A DNA stretch of 64,000 nucleotides from Singulisphaera sp. GP187 (lineage in GTDB: Bacteria; Planctomycetota; Planctomycetia; Isosphaerales; Isosphaeraceae), in contig NZ_FSRB01000002.1 of assembly GCF_900129635.1 (NCBI RefSeq), positions 180,727 through 244,726 on the forward strand. The letters are read 5' to 3'. Each line of letters begins with the position of its first letter. Positions within the stretch are counted from its first letter, which is position 1. Under the pieces are notes generated by a model, which ran no database searches, was not told where the DNA came from, and worked only from the letters and a program-made list of their open reading frames with translations. The position numbers and the translations under genes are program-made. Below are positions 1 through 10,040 of the stretch, one piece after another.

Positions 1-1
1 C

Positions 2-3000
2 GCGAACCGGTCCCAAAAACCGGTTCGCCGCCAACGGACGATCGGGATCCTTGAACAGTGCGAGAATCGAACCCTCTTGACAACCGCGTTCGGCGTGACC
101 ACAGCCTCAGTGCTCATCCAGTTCGACCCGGCCACGGCCTCCGTCGTCAGCGCAAAGCAAATCACCAACATCGGTGCCGGCGAAACGATCCAGGGGATCG
201 ATTTCCGGCCGGCGACCCGTCAGCTCTACGCGCTCACCACGGATGCGAACCAGACGGGTCGGCTCTACACCATTAATACGACCTCGGCGATCGCCGGGCT
301 CGAATCGACGATTAATGTACCCGTGACGGGAACCCACTTCGGCCTCGACTTTAATCCGGTCTCCGACCGCCTCCGGGTGGTCAGCGACTCCGATCTCAAC
401 CTGCGGATCGACGTCGCCACGGGTAATGCAACCACCGATGGCACACTCGCTTACAACGCAGGTGACCCGTCGGCCGGCCAGGACCCGAATGTGGTCGGAT
501 CGGCTTATACCAATAACTTCACGGGCACCACCGTGACGACGCTCTACCAGATCGATTTGAACCTCGACATCGTCGCGATCCAGAGTCCGCCGAACGACGG
601 CACGCTGGCGACCGTGGGCGGGCTCGGCGTGGACGCGACGTCAGTGGTCGGCTTCGACGTTCTGACCACGGGAGAGAAGGCGAGTCCCACCAACCAGGCG
701 ATCGCCGCGTTGCAGGTCGGCGGAACCACCGGGTTGTACACGGTGAACCTGACAACGGGCGCGGCCACTCTCATCGGCCCGTACAGCGATGTAATGGTGG
801 GCGAGCTCATCGGATTCGCCATCGAGCCCGCCAATCAGGCCATGGTGAATTCGCCCAACGCGTTCGGTATCGACGCCACCAACAACAATCTGATCCGGTT
901 CAACACGCAAACGCCCGGAACGTTCTTGAGCAGCAAGCCGATCCTGGGGCTTCAACCGGGAGAGACGATCCTCGGGCTGGATGTCCAGCCGACGACCGGC
1001 GTGCTCTTCGGCCTGGGAAGCAAGAGCCGACTCTACACGATTGACCCGGGAACCGGGGTTGCCACCGCGGTCCAAGATCGCTTCGTGGTTTTTCCCCTGA
1101 GCCTGGGCGCCTCAACCATCCCCAATGGCATGCCATTCTCGCCAGCCCTGGATGGAACCGCGTTCGCGTTCAACTTCGATCCGACCGGCGGCAGCATCCG
1201 GGTCCTCAGCAACACGGGCCAGAATCTCGTGATCAGCCCGTTTTTCGGGTCTGCAACCGCGGTGGACGGACCACTCGCTTACGGGCCGGGTGACCCGAAT
1301 TTCGGACAGATTCCCGGCGTCGGCGGCGCAGCGTACGTCAACAGCATCGGTGCCAACGCGTCCACAACCCTATACGTCATTGATTCTACGCACGACGTTC
1401 TTGCAATCCAGAACTCGGCGAATGGCGGCGGGCTGGCGACCGTCGGGCCGCTCGGCATTGATGTTTCGGCGGTCGTCGGGTTCGATATCCGCTCGATCAG
1501 CGGCCAGAACTTCGGTTATGCGACGCTTGCCGTCGGAGGCACCACCAGCCTCTACCGGATCAATTTGACCACGGGGGCCGCGACCTTGATCGCGCCGGTC
1601 GGCGTGCCGGTCAGCGCGTTGGCGATCGCCCCTGAAGGCTTCAGCTCGACGATCGTGATGTCGGTCGAAGGTCCGGTTGCAACCCTCACCAGCAGCGATT
1701 CCAACGACACCCTGGTGATCGACCAGACGGGTGGCCTGCTCCGGCACAACCAGTATGACCTCGGCGTGGCTGGATACAACAGCCCGTTCGACTTCGACAC
1801 GAGCCTCCCCGGCGATCAGACTCTGAGCTCCACCGACCGCTCCGTCTCGGTGATCATCAACGGGGGTGGCGGCAATGACAAAATCAATCTCGGGAGTCTC
1901 TCCACCCCGCTCAGCAGCCTGGCCACGTCGTTCACGATCAACCTTGAAGACGGAGTCAGCAATCAACTGACACTCGACGACCGGGCCGACAATTTCGGTC
2001 GAAACATCGGCATCGGCCCCGTGCTCGCCTCGGGATCCGGGACCACGTCGCTGATCACGGGACTTGGCGCCCCCTTGAGGTTCATCAAAAAAGGCTATAC
2101 TCCAACGACTCTGCACATCAACGGAGGATTGGGTAACGATCTGTTTCAGATCGCCGAGTCCTACGGTCTCTCCGCATTCCGAACGGTCCTCGACGGGGGA
2201 GGCGGTTTCGATACGCTGGCCGCCGACGCCCAGGGGGCATCGGTGCAGACAAGGCTGACCGGCCTCACCTTCCTTCCCTTCCAGACCTACAGCGTGCTCT
2301 TGGACTACGCGAACATCGAGCAGGTTAACGTGGTGAACGCGCGGGGCCGTGGCATCTACTCGCTGTCCCCTCCCCAGGTTGCGGTATCCGCCCTGGCGGG
2401 AACCGAGTTCACGAACCAGATCGTCGCTCAATTCAAGGATTTCATTCTCGGGGCCAAGGCCGCCGACTACCAGGTGACGATCCAGTGGGGCGATGGAACG
2501 TCCTCCCCCGGACTCGTTGTCCAAGACACGACCGACCCCACCCATTTCTCCGTCTACGGGAGCCATCGCTATTCGGCCTCAGGCCGATTCACCGTCACCT
2601 CGACAATCGTCGACACCGGCGGAAGCTCCACAATCAGCGGACAGCCGCGTGGGATCTTTTATGACGACATGCCTCGGCCGGTCTTCGACGCCGCCAGCAC
2701 GAGTGTCGCCTGGCCTCCCGTCACGGTCACGACGACCTACCTGCCGGAAGATCCCGTCAGCACGACAACCCAGATCCTGGTGCTCGACCCGCCGATCGCG
2801 GTGGCCGGTCGACTCGACTCCGCCAGCGACACCGGCGCTTCCAATCAGGACGGCATCACCAACGACAACACGCCCACGTTCACCGGGACTTCGTCACCCG
2901 GGGCCCTGATCCAGATCTTCAACGGCACCGATCCGGCCACCCGCCAACCGATCGCCTCGGCCGTCGCCGACGCCCATGGTAACTGGCAGGCGACCGTCCT

Positions 3001-3685
3001 CAATCCGCTCGCGGACGGGCTCTATCAGAGCCTCGTGGTCGAAGCGGTCTCCGCCAATGGCCGGTCACATGCGACCAGTTCATTGGCCAGTCTCACGATC
3101 GACACGGTGGCCCCCACCGTGACGAATCTCGAGTTCCGCCGGATCAACGGACAGATCAACATCACGTTCCAGGACGACCGGAGCGGGCTCAATCAAGCCG
3201 GGATCACCAACCAGGCCAACTACGTCCTTGCCGGGATCGGCCCGGTGGCGGTCCGCAACCAACGGCTCCCGATCACACGAGCCACGACGACGCCACAGGG
3301 AAACCCAACCCATGCTCAAGTCGTGAATCTGGCGATCAATAACGGCCGACGACTCCGCGCCGGACGGTACACCTTCACCGCAAACGCCAGCGGAATCACC
3401 GACCTGGCCGGCAACGCGCTCAATGGCGAGTTCACCGGACGATTCCCGTCGGGCAACGCCCAGCCCGGCGGCAACTTCGTGGCCGGCCTTCGACCAATCC
3501 GAAGGATCGTCGCCGTCTCCGACGGAACCGGCGCAGCGACTCAAGCTGGCCACCGCCAGGCAGCCCTCAAGAAAAACGCCGGTAACGCCCATCCGGCCGG
3601 CCCGAACCAGCAGGTGGCCCACCTCGAAAATCGCCCGCACACCGCCGCCTCGTTCAAGGCCCAGGGGCGAAAAGTCGGACGATAA
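2..3685 (+). CDS. Exported DUF4394 / PKD-like / Ig-like exoprotein (5' end outside window)
   Basis: The frame is open from base 2, so the true start lies left of the window; the TTG at 77 is only the first internal start-like codon. The first visible residues include LEQCENRTLLTTAFGV, matching the LExxxxRTLL N-terminal motif of planctomycete exported proteins. Two consecutive DUF4394-like units follow (about residues 1-250 and 260-520, each with FGLDFNPVSDRLRVVS-type and GDPNxGQxPxVxGxAY-type motifs). Then come a beta-rich repeat region with an NDTLVIDQTGGLLRHNQYDL block, a PKD-like fold (VTIQWGDGTSSPG...GSHRYSASGRFTV), an Ig-like domain (NTPTFTGTSSPGALIQIFNG) and a C-terminal DTVAPTVTNLEFRR module. 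It is probably a cell-surface or matrix protein; no catalytic residues are recognised. The 3' half is clearly paralogous to the broken gene immediately downstream. Confidence 0.85.
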   Translation, partial: ANRSQKPVRRQRTIGILEQCENRTLLTTAFGVTTASVLIQFDPATASVVSAKQITNIGAGETIQGIDFRPATRQLYALTTDANQTGRLYTINTTSAIAGLESTINVPVTGTHFGLDFNPVSDRLRVVSDSDLNLRIDVATGNATTDGTLAYNAGDPSAGQDPNVVGSAYTNNFTGTTVTTLYQIDLNLDIVAIQSPPNDGTLATVGGLGVDATSVVGFDVLTTGEKASPTNQAIAALQVGGTTGLYTVNLTTGAATLIGPYSDVMVGELIGFAIEPANQAMVNSPNAFGIDATNNNLIRFNTQTPGTFLSSKPILGLQPGETILGLDVQPTTGVLFGLGSKSRLYTIDPGTGVATAVQDRFVVFPLSLGASTIPNGMPFSPALDGTAFAFNFDPTGGSIRVLSNTGQNLVISPFFGSATAVDGPLAYGPGDPNFGQIPGVGGAAYVNSIGANASTTLYVIDSTHDVLAIQNSANGGGLATVGPLGIDVSAVVGFDIRSISGQNFGYATLAVGGTTSLYRINLTTGAATLIAPVGVPVSALAIAPEGFSSTIVMSVEGPVATLTSSDSNDTLVIDQTGGLLRHNQYDLGVAGYNSPFDFDTSLPGDQTLSSTDRSVSVIINGGGGNDKINLGSLSTPLSSLATSFTINLEDGVSNQLTLDDRADNFGRNIGIGPVLASGSGTTSLITGLGAPLRFIKKGYTPTTLHINGGLGNDLFQIAESYGLSAFRTVLDGGGGFDTLAADAQGASVQTRLTGLTFLPFQTYSVLLDYANIEQVNVVNARGRGIYSLSPPQVAVSALAGTEFTNQIVAQFKDFILGAKAADYQVTIQWGDGTSSPGLVVQDTTDPTHFSVYGSHRYSASGRFTVTSTIVDTGGSSTISGQPRGIFYDDMPRPVFDAASTSVAWPPVTVTTTYLPEDPVSTTTQILVLDPPIAVAGRLDSASDTGASNQDGITNDNTPTFTGTSSPGALIQIFNGTDPATRQPIASAVADAHGNWQATVLNPLADGLYQSLVVEAVSANGRSHATSSLASLTIDTVAPTVTNLEFRRINGQINITFQDDRSGLNQAGITNQANYVLAGIGPVAVRNQRLPITRATTTPQGNPTHAQVVNLAINNGRRLRAGRYTFTANASGITDLAGNALNGEFTGRFPSGNAQPGGNFVAGLRPIRRIVAVSDGTGAATQAGHRQAALKKNAGNAHPAGPNQQVAHLENRPHTAASFKAQGRKVGR

Positions 3686-3774
3686 CTGAGCGGAACCTCA
3701 CGCTCGACGCCCCACGCGGATTTTACGCCGCTGAAGTCAGCATACCCTACGACGTAAGCCTTCGTTTCCAACCT

Positions 3775-3811
3775 GGGATTGCCACCCGCGATCAGCGCGG
3801 GCGGCAATCCC
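3775..3811 (+). terminator. Stem-loop after the first exoprotein gene
   Basis: The arms GGGATTGCC-A-CCCGCG and CGCGGG-C-GGCAATCCC pair over 15 bp with one mismatch and a short loop, 90 bp after the stop codon. No T-run follows, so it may be a factor-dependent terminator or an RNA-stabilising hairpin. Confidence 0.4.
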
Positions 3812-4081
3812 ATTCTGACTCCCGCAAACATGAATCCTCGCCCGGCGCACAAGACCGTCACCTCCCTTGCGATCCAGACCCCAAGATTTCCCGCAAATGA
3901 AGTCCGAGTCTCTCGACACACGAATCCGGCGGGTGCGAATGCTCCAAGTGCAACGTGACTGATTCAGTTCGGATGTACAAGTCGCTGCCATTTCAATCAC
4001 GAAATTTCCGAATTTTAAAGACACGATACGACTTTCCAATTAAGCTCATCATAAATAAGACTGTAGCAAGGATACCGGGAT

Positions 4082-4196
4082 CTCATTCCCACGCTCTGCG
4101 TGGGAATGCCGTCCGCGACGCTCCGCGTCGTCTTCCCCGGCGGGTGGGGCCGCCAAGCGGCCAGAAGGGCATTCCCATGCCGAGCGTGGGAACGAG
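4082..4196. repeat. MITE-like element with 29-bp terminal inverted repeats
   Basis: The left arm (4082-4110, beginning CTCATTCCCACGCTCTGCG) and the right arm (4168-4196, ending GAGCGTGGGAACGAG) are inverted copies matching at 26 of 29 positions, around a 57-bp GC-rich core. No ORF of its own. It lies in the leader of the next gene and reads through without a stop in that gene's frame, which makes the ORF look longer than it is. Confidence 0.65.
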
Positions 4197-4320
4197 TTTC
4201 TCCCGCGAATTTCGGCCTCCGGGGCAGACAGACGGACCGGTTTCCTTGCGACAGGCTCTCATAAATGATTGGTCTACAAAAATTCCGCAATCGAGCCAAA
4301 TCCCAAGGGAGGTTCACAAC

Positions 4321-6054
4321 ATGTCCCCCCTGTTGTGCGCGGGGCGAAAGTTCGTCCCACGAAACGCTCGCCAGCCCCGGAAGTCAGTGCGTCATCCTTG
4401 GCCGATCGACAGCCTGGAACTGTGCGAGACTCGAACCCTCCTCACGACCCTGTTCGGCGTGCCTACTGTCTCGGCGCTCATCGTCCCCCTCGACTCGTCC
4501 ACTCCCGTGACGTCAAATGGACCGGGACCGGGACCGGGATCGGGGTCCGACTCCAGCTCAACCGTGGTCGGTTCGACCGCGACGTTGACGGCAAGCGTCC
4601 AGGGCGGCCCACTCGTGATCGACCAGGCCGGGGGCCTGCTTCGCCATAACCAGTTTGACCTGGGGGCGCCCGGCTACCACAGCGCGTTCGACTTTGACTC
4701 GACCCGCCTGGGCGATCAGACGTTGAGTTCCACGGATGGCGCTGTCTCGGTGATTATCAACGCAAGTTCAGGCGATGATCAAATCATTCTCGGCAGTGCA
4801 TCGGCACCGCTCAGCAAGCTCGCCGCCGCGTTCACAATCCATGGCCGCGGGGGGAGCGATCACCTGATCCTCGATGATCGTGTCGACACGAGCGCCCGAA
4901 CCATCACGGTCTCACCGCACCAAGTCACCGGCCTGGGCGGCACCGTTTCGTTCAGCCATGCTTACGACAGCGGCTTGGACCTTCAAGTGTTTGCCGGCAT
5001 GGCTGACGACACCTTATTTTTAGTCCAGTCCTTCGATTTCAACGACGTCCCCACAAGTCTCGACGGCGGTGGTGGTGTCGACACGCTGAATGCCGACGCC
5101 CAGGGGACCGAGACCTCCGTGTCCGCGACGCAAATCAAGTTTGAACTCATACCGACCCCTGAACTTCAAGCGTTCATTAACCTGAATCACTTCGAGCAGG
5201 TCAACGTCGCGAATAATCGGGGCTATCCCATCGTTCCGACGACCCCGCTTCCGCCGCTCAACGCCTTCGCGGGCCACCCGTTCGTTGACGCGGTCGTGGC
5301 CCGATTCGAGGAGCGCGATCCAGGAGCCAAGGCAGCCGACTATCGGGTGACGATCCAATGGGGCGACGGAACATCGGCCGCCGGAGTCGTCCTCCAGGAT
5401 GCGAACACCCCAAGGCTCTTTTCCGTGCTCGGGAGCCATCGCTACTCGGCCGCGGGCCAATTCACCGTCGCGACGACGATCGTCGACACGGGCGGTCACT
5501 CCGCTTCCACCTTCAGTGCCTGAGGTTTCACCGTCACGAATCACGGCCTGGCCGAGGCGACAAGCGCCCTCGCCCCCCTCATGGTAGACACGGTGGGCCC
5601 CACCGTGACCAATCTCGAGTTCCGTCGACTCCGCAGACAGATCAACATTTCCTTCCAGGACGACCGGAGCGGACTCGATCCCGCGCGTGTCATCGACCGA
5701 GCGAGCTACAGCTTCACCGGCCGCAACCGACTCTTCCCGATCACAGGCATCACGACGACACCTCAATTCCCATCAACGCACGCTCAAGTTTCAATTTCCA
5801 TCACCAACAACGGCCGACGACTTCGAGCCGGTCGGTTCAGGTTCACCGCACGCTCGGGCGGAATCGAGGATCTCGCCGGCAACGCGCTCGATGGTGAGTT
5901 CACCGGACGATTCCCGTCGGGCAACGCCCAGCCCGGCGGCCACTTTGTGGCGGGACTTCAACCTCCTCGGAGGATTGTCGCAGTCTCTCTCCACTCGCCG
6001 CGGCTCCTTCGGGCGTCACTCTTTGGGGTTGAGCATCAGCCGATCATCCGTTGA
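4321..6054 (+). pseudogene. Exoprotein paralogue split by an in-frame TGA (stop at 5521-5523)
   Basis: The start is set by ATG 4321 with AGGGAGG 8 nt upstream; the protein begins MSPLLCAGRKF and soon shows LELCETRTLLTTLFGV, the same export motif as the gene upstream. It lacks the DUF4394 units but keeps the DxxGGLLRHNQFDL block, the PKD-like IQWGDGTSAAGVV...SHRYSAAGQFTV segment and the C-terminal module. Translation stops at TGA 5521, after 400 residues. The same frame then continues for 177 codons to 6054 and encodes DTVGPTVTNLEFRRLRRQ...GEFTGRFPSGNAQPGG, homologous to the C-terminus of the first gene. The simplest reading is a nonsense mutation in a formerly 577-codon gene; a shortened functional product or readthrough is possible. 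The Ig-like domain of the paralogue is absent here. Confidence 0.75.
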
Positions 6055-6112
6055 AATCGATCCGGTCAGAACGCTGATTCCGAGATCGATGCTCCCGAAG
6101 TAGGTGCCCAGG

Positions 6113-6826
6113 ATGACGTCTTCCCGTACGGACACACCGCTTTACGATGAGATTGGCGCCGCCTATGCGGCCATCGTAGATACCGCGCCCTACAACGCAC
6201 TCTACGAGCGGCCGGCGATGCTCGCTCTGCTGCCTCCGGTTCAAGGGCGTGACGTGCTCGATGCCGGCTGTGGGTCGGGTTGGTACAGCGAGCAACTCCT
6301 CGCCCGCGGCGCTCGCGTGACCGCGATGGATGCGAGTTCCACCATCGCGGCCTACACCCAGGCGCGGGTGAAAGACCGGGCGGCCGTTCATGTGGCCGAC
6401 CTCGCGGATCCGTTGGTATTCGCGGCCGATTCCCAGTTCGACCTGATCGTGGCGCCGCTGGTGCTGCACTACCTGCGCACCTGGGCGCCCACGTTCCGGG
6501 AGTTCCATCGCGTGCTCCGCCCCGGCGGGCACCTCGTCTTCTCGACGCATCACCCGAGCTCCGAGGCCGAGCGGCTCGGGATCACAACGTCCTACTTCGA
6601 GACCGAGCCGGTCGAGGAAACGTGGGATGACGTGGGCCAGGTCCGGTTCTACCGGCGGCCGCTCTCCGCCATTTTTGAAGCCCTCGCCGCCGCCAACTTT
6701 CTCACCGAGCAAGTCGTCGAGCCCCGCCCCTCGGCCGCCTTGCGCACCGCGAACCCCGCAGCCTACGAGCGGTTGCTCAAACGCGCGGCCTTCCTGCTCG
6801 TGCGTGCGCGGTCGGGCCCTGCTTGA
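6113..6826 (+). CDS. Class I SAM-dependent methyltransferase
   Basis: This 237-residue cytosolic protein has the Rossmann-type methyltransferase signature: motif I VLDAGCGSGWYSEQLLARGA (about residues 48-67), the acidic strand-2 residue in VTAMDASSTI, motif II/III in FDLIVAPLVLHYL and a post-motif LRPGGHLVFSTHHP. It belongs to the Methyltransf_11/UbiE-like group, which uses S-adenosylmethionine on small molecules or other acceptors; the substrate cannot be read from sequence. GTG 6104 in the same frame is an alternative start; neither has a convincing ribosome binding site. It stands alone, with non-coding DNA on its right. Confidence 0.85.
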   Translation: MTSSRTDTPLYDEIGAAYAAIVDTAPYNALYERPAMLALLPPVQGRDVLDAGCGSGWYSEQLLARGARVTAMDASSTIAAYTQARVKDRAAVHVADLADPLVFAADSQFDLIVAPLVLHYLRTWAPTFREFHRVLRPGGHLVFSTHHPSSEAERLGITTSYFETEPVEETWDDVGQVRFYRRPLSAIFEALAAANFLTEQVVEPRPSAALRTANPAAYERLLKRAAFLLVRARSGPA

Positions 6827-7220
6827 GAAAAGAGGTCGAGGTCAACCTGATCGATCCACAGACAAGACTGCAAGACCATCATTTCTCAAACCGAGCTTTC
6901 TTGAACCGAGCTTCTCAAGCCGCAGAGGCCAGGCACTTCAACGGGGGAGGTTTAGAGGGGCCACAGTGACTAGGAACTTCAGCGAAAGAGTTTTGTTTGG
7001 CGTAAGGGTCGATGAGGATAGGCTTGTCGTTGCCCAAGGCCCTGTTCTGAGAACAGACCCTCCCCCTCGTTCGACTCGATGCCGGTGGGAGCGACACGCG
7101 CGGCTCGGGCTTCTGGAATCGGAAACGAAGGGGCGGCGAGAGTCGCCGGCGTTCAAGCGTGGTCCTCAAGAGACGGTCGCCGGGGCGGGCGGGACGATCG
7201 AGGGGGGGGCATCACCGGGG
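6827..7220. other. Non-coding stretch, no gene seen
   Basis: 394 bp between the methyltransferase stop and the end of the minus-strand transposase. It contains a short imperfect direct repeat of AACCGAGCTT near 6875-6915 and GC-rich sequence without start, ribosome site or recognisable product. Confidence 0.4.
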
Positions 7221-8249
7221 TCAGCGCGTGGCTGTATGGATCGCCGGGCGCGGCGGGGGTGCGAACCAGAGCGTGGGGAATCGGCGCGATGGCGTGGGAC
7301 GGCCGCGGAGACGGCCCAGACGCGAGGCGGGGCGAGGTCGGTGAAGCACTTCGAGGGTCTCAAGCCAGCCCGAGCCGTCCAGGCCGATCCGGGCGAAGAT
7401 CGATGCAGCATCGGCCGCGAGGCTCGCCTTGCCGTCGCGGGCAACTCGACTGGCGGCGTCGACGAGTCGCAGATAGCACGACAGCGTGAGGCCGGACATC
7501 AGGCCCACGCGTCCCGGCTCGGACTCGCGCCGGTCGTTCACCGGAGCCAGCCAGAGTCCCTCCTCCTGGGCCGGGTCGTCCGTCCGGGTCGACAGATCGT
7601 CGCGGAGCGTCGCCGATCTGTCCTGACTTCGGGCATGGTCAAGCCGCTCACGGAGCGAGGTGTGTTCCGAATCCTCGGGCGTCTCGGCGGCGCCGGCGGC
7701 GACCGGGTTCAGATCGATGTAGGCGGCAACAGCCAACAGCGCCTCATCGTCGTGGACGGCGACGCTGCGAAACCGGCCCTCCCAGAACGCACCGGTGCAA
7801 CCGTCCTCACGATTGGCGAGCCGGGCCAGCGGCTCTTTCAGGCATTTCATGAACCAGCCCAGGTCTCCCAGCCGAGCTCGAGCCTGGTCGATCCAGGATG
7901 CATCGGCGGCAAACCGACGGACGCGTTCCTCGGCCACGGCTAACGCCTGCCCCTCGATGTCACGGAGTGGGAACAAGGTCAACCACCGCCGTGCGACCTC
8001 CTGGTCGGACCACGATCGGACCCGCGCCGAGTCAAGACGCAAGAGCAAGTGGAGGTGATTGTCCATTACCGCAAACCCACCGCAGTGGATCGCGAAGATC
8101 TCGACCAACTCGCGCAGTCGCGTGACGATCCAGGCTTTGCGATGGGCATGGTCGCCCCCGCAGAGCCGCGCCCGGCGGACACACCGCGAGATGCAATGAT
8201 ACCATGGCGTGACGGCTTCGTCGACGAGCTGCGAGCGTGGCGTGGACAT
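7221..8249 (-). CDS. REP-associated (Y1, IS200-like) transposase
   Basis: The 342-residue product starts MSTPRSQLVDEAVTPWYHCISRCVRRA, typical of the REP-associated tyrosine transposase (RAYT) family: single-strand HUH nucleases that act on palindromic repeats. The HUH metal motif is in FAVMDNHLHLLLRLD (about residues 60-74), and FWEGRFRSVAVHDDEALLAVAAYIDLNPVAAG is the usual RAYT C-terminal core. A Pro/Arg-rich tail of some 40 residues may be a degenerate extension. RAYTs are usually domesticated single-copy genes rather than part of an IS; no flanking inverted repeats were found, but a perfect 57-bp tandem duplication lies 85 bp upstream of its start. Confidence 0.88.
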   Translation of the reverse strand: MSTPRSQLVDEAVTPWYHCISRCVRRARLCGGDHAHRKAWIVTRLRELVEIFAIHCGGFAVMDNHLHLLLRLDSARVRSWSDQEVARRWLTLFPLRDIEGQALAVAEERVRRFAADASWIDQARARLGDLGWFMKCLKEPLARLANREDGCTGAFWEGRFRSVAVHDDEALLAVAAYIDLNPVAAGAAETPEDSEHTSLRERLDHARSQDRSATLRDDLSTRTDDPAQEEGLWLAPVNDRRESEPGRVGLMSGLTLSCYLRLVDAASRVARDGKASLAADAASIFARIGLDGSGWLETLEVLHRPRPASRLGRLRGRPTPSRRFPTLWFAPPPRPAIHTATR

Positions 8250-8333
8250 GATTGCGGCCTCCTCATTTCAGGGGAATCTACGAGGCCAGTCGTCTTTTGT
8301 CCACCATGTTAATGAAAATCAACACCAAATGAT

Positions 8334-8447
8334 CCAATGGATATTCCAGGTTCCCTGCTCTACCCTCTTTAGGTGCCTGGCCAACGATTCCCAATGGATA
8401 TTCCAGGTTCCCTGCTCTACCCTCTTTAGGTGCCTGGCCAACGATTC
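8334..8447. repeat. Perfect tandem duplication, 2 x 57 bp
   Basis: Copies at 8334-8390 and 8391-8447 are identical over all 57 bases, beginning CCAATGGATATTCCAGG and ending GCCAACGATTC. The identity implies a recent duplication. It lies between the start of the RAYT transposase gene and the 3' end of the ceramidase-like gene. Confidence 0.9.
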
Positions 8448-8565
8448 CGTCCTAACATGCCAATAGATTAATGACTTCCATGAGGAACTTCTCACTCCAG
8501 CCGCTTGGATCGGCGATCCTCAATATTTCCGAAGCCTCTCCTGGGCCGCAACCAGCGACGTTTGG

Positions 8566-9963
8566 CTATGGGTTCAACGACCGCCGAAGCTCGTGGACGG
8601 TGGCGATGATCTGCTCCTCGATGCGTTCGCTCCATCGCGTGGGGTGGGTTCCCCACTTCATGGCTTCGCCCGCTTCATAGCCCCCTTCCTTCCAGACGCG
8701 CAGGCTCGGGATGTAGGTCATGACGTCGTTCGAGTAGCCGGAGACCCAGACGATCGGATCCTTGATCTCCTGTTTCAGCCGCAACGCGTAGTCGACCACC
8801 ACCTCGCCGCCCAAGGTGACCCAGGTGAGCTGATCGCCAAGGCGCGTGACCTGCACGGGGTACGGGTAGTCGGTCGGGAGCGACCCGGTTTCGTTCAGAC
8901 GGCTCAGGACCCGAGTGGCGTGGTCCGCGTCCAGCTTGGTGCCCGACTTGGTTTGCGCCTCGAGCTGCTCACGGGTGGGGAGCGTGTCATAGGCGAGCGG
9001 AATCTCGCGATAGGCCGCGCGGATCTTGCCGCTCAGCGGCTTGAACGAGGTTGTCAGGGCCGCTTCGACGGCGGTGGCGAGCGAACGGCCGTGGGCCTGG
9101 GCCAGTTCCATCGTGTTCCTGGGATACGGATTCTGATCGCCGCCGCACCCGTTCATGAACATAGAAATGACCCCAGGATGCGCCTCCTGGAGATACTGCT
9201 GGGCGTAGCCCGCATAGTCACCGCTGAACCTCTGGTGTCCCAGGGTGGTGCAGTGGCAACTGTATCCAAAAATGAAGGCGAGTTCTTTGCCCCCGGCATT
9301 ATTGGCCGTTGCCACGCGGAGCACGGGGACGGAGAGATCGACCGGGCCTTCGGGATTGGGGGCGTTGTTATATCCCCCTTTGCCGTTGGGCCTCCGCCGG
9401 TTCATGGCAAAGCCGCAACGGGCATGGCAATAGTCGAGTTTCGCGGGCTCTAGCTTGGCCTTGGCTTCGCCGATCAGGCGGACGAGCGTGCTCTGAAGCT
9501 TGTTCGTATAAGCGGCGGCCGCGTCGTAGTACTTGGCGGGATCGGCCGTGGCGAAGCTGCGCTCGGTCCGCAATTCCGGGCCGCTGTGCGTGTGGGACGC
9601 ATTCAGCACGAGGCGTTCGGGCGCGATGCCATGCTGCTTCTCCACTTGCTCGGCGACGAACAGCCGGACGTTGCGCGGGATACCGATGAGGTCCAAGGTG
9701 ACGAGCGCCCACGGCGTACCGGCCTGGTCCTCAATAACCAACGCCTTCGCATACAAGTCGAGCTCCACCCCTTCCGCGGGCTTGGTCCGCGCCGCATAGC
9801 CCGCCATCCACATCTCGGTGTCCGGCGTGATCTTGGCACTCGCAGCGCCGGCTTTCCAGGAGGGAGGAGCCGCCCCTTGGGCCTGGACCGACGAACCCAC
9901 GGGCATCGCGGCCAGGGTGGCCGCGAGAAGCGGAAGCCAGAGGCGGGGATGACTCAATGGCAC
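8566..9963 (-). CDS. Secreted neutral/alkaline ceramidase-like hydrolase
   Basis: The 465-residue product is similar to the N-terminal domain of neutral/alkaline non-lysosomal ceramidases, zinc amidases that cleave N-acyl sphingosines. The start is taken as the GTG at 9961-9963 because it gives a clean signal peptide (MPLSHPRLWLPLLAATLAAM...VQAQG); the frame is open further upstream. Family features: VGAASAKITPDTEMWMAGY-like opening, LVLNASHTHSGPEL (His and Ser of the active site), FGYSCHCTTLGHQRFSGDY and FMNGCGGDQNPYPR. The C-terminal fibronectin-like ceramidase domain is missing, as in many short planctomycete homologues, so true ceramide activity is uncertain. It lies downstream of, and parallel to, the glycosidase-like gene at 10152, with a palindromic repeat between them. 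Confidence 0.8.
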   Translation of the reverse strand: MPLSHPRLWLPLLAATLAAMPVGSSVQAQGAAPPSWKAGAASAKITPDTEMWMAGYAARTKPAEGVELDLYAKALVIEDQAGTPWALVTLDLIGIPRNVRLFVAEQVEKQHGIAPERLVLNASHTHSGPELRTERSFATADPAKYYDAAAAYTNKLQSTLVRLIGEAKAKLEPAKLDYCHARCGFAMNRRRPNGKGGYNNAPNPEGPVDLSVPVLRVATANNAGGKELAFIFGYSCHCTTLGHQRFSGDYAGYAQQYLQEAHPGVISMFMNGCGGDQNPYPRNTMELAQAHGRSLATAVEAALTTSFKPLSGKIRAAYREIPLAYDTLPTREQLEAQTKSGTKLDADHATRVLSRLNETGSLPTDYPYPVQVTRLGDQLTWVTLGGEVVVDYALRLKQEIKDPIVWVSGYSNDVMTYIPSLRVWKEGGYEAGEAMKWGTHPTRWSERIEEQIIATVHELRRSLNP

Positions 9964-10040
9964 AGGTAGCTCACAGTCTTGAGCAAGTGACGATTCAACG
10001 GGTTGAAATACGGGCGGGACCTTGGGGGTGGACGGCAAGC

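Noticed and set aside
1370..2566. A 398-codon minus-strand frame
   Set aside because: Antisense shadow of the first exoprotein; no ribosome site and low-complexity composition.
6627..7943. A 438-codon plus-strand frame
   Set aside because: It overlaps both the methyltransferase end and, antisense, the REP transposase; no coherent product.
8334..8447. CRISPR array
   Set aside because: Only two directly abutting copies with no spacers and no cas genes.
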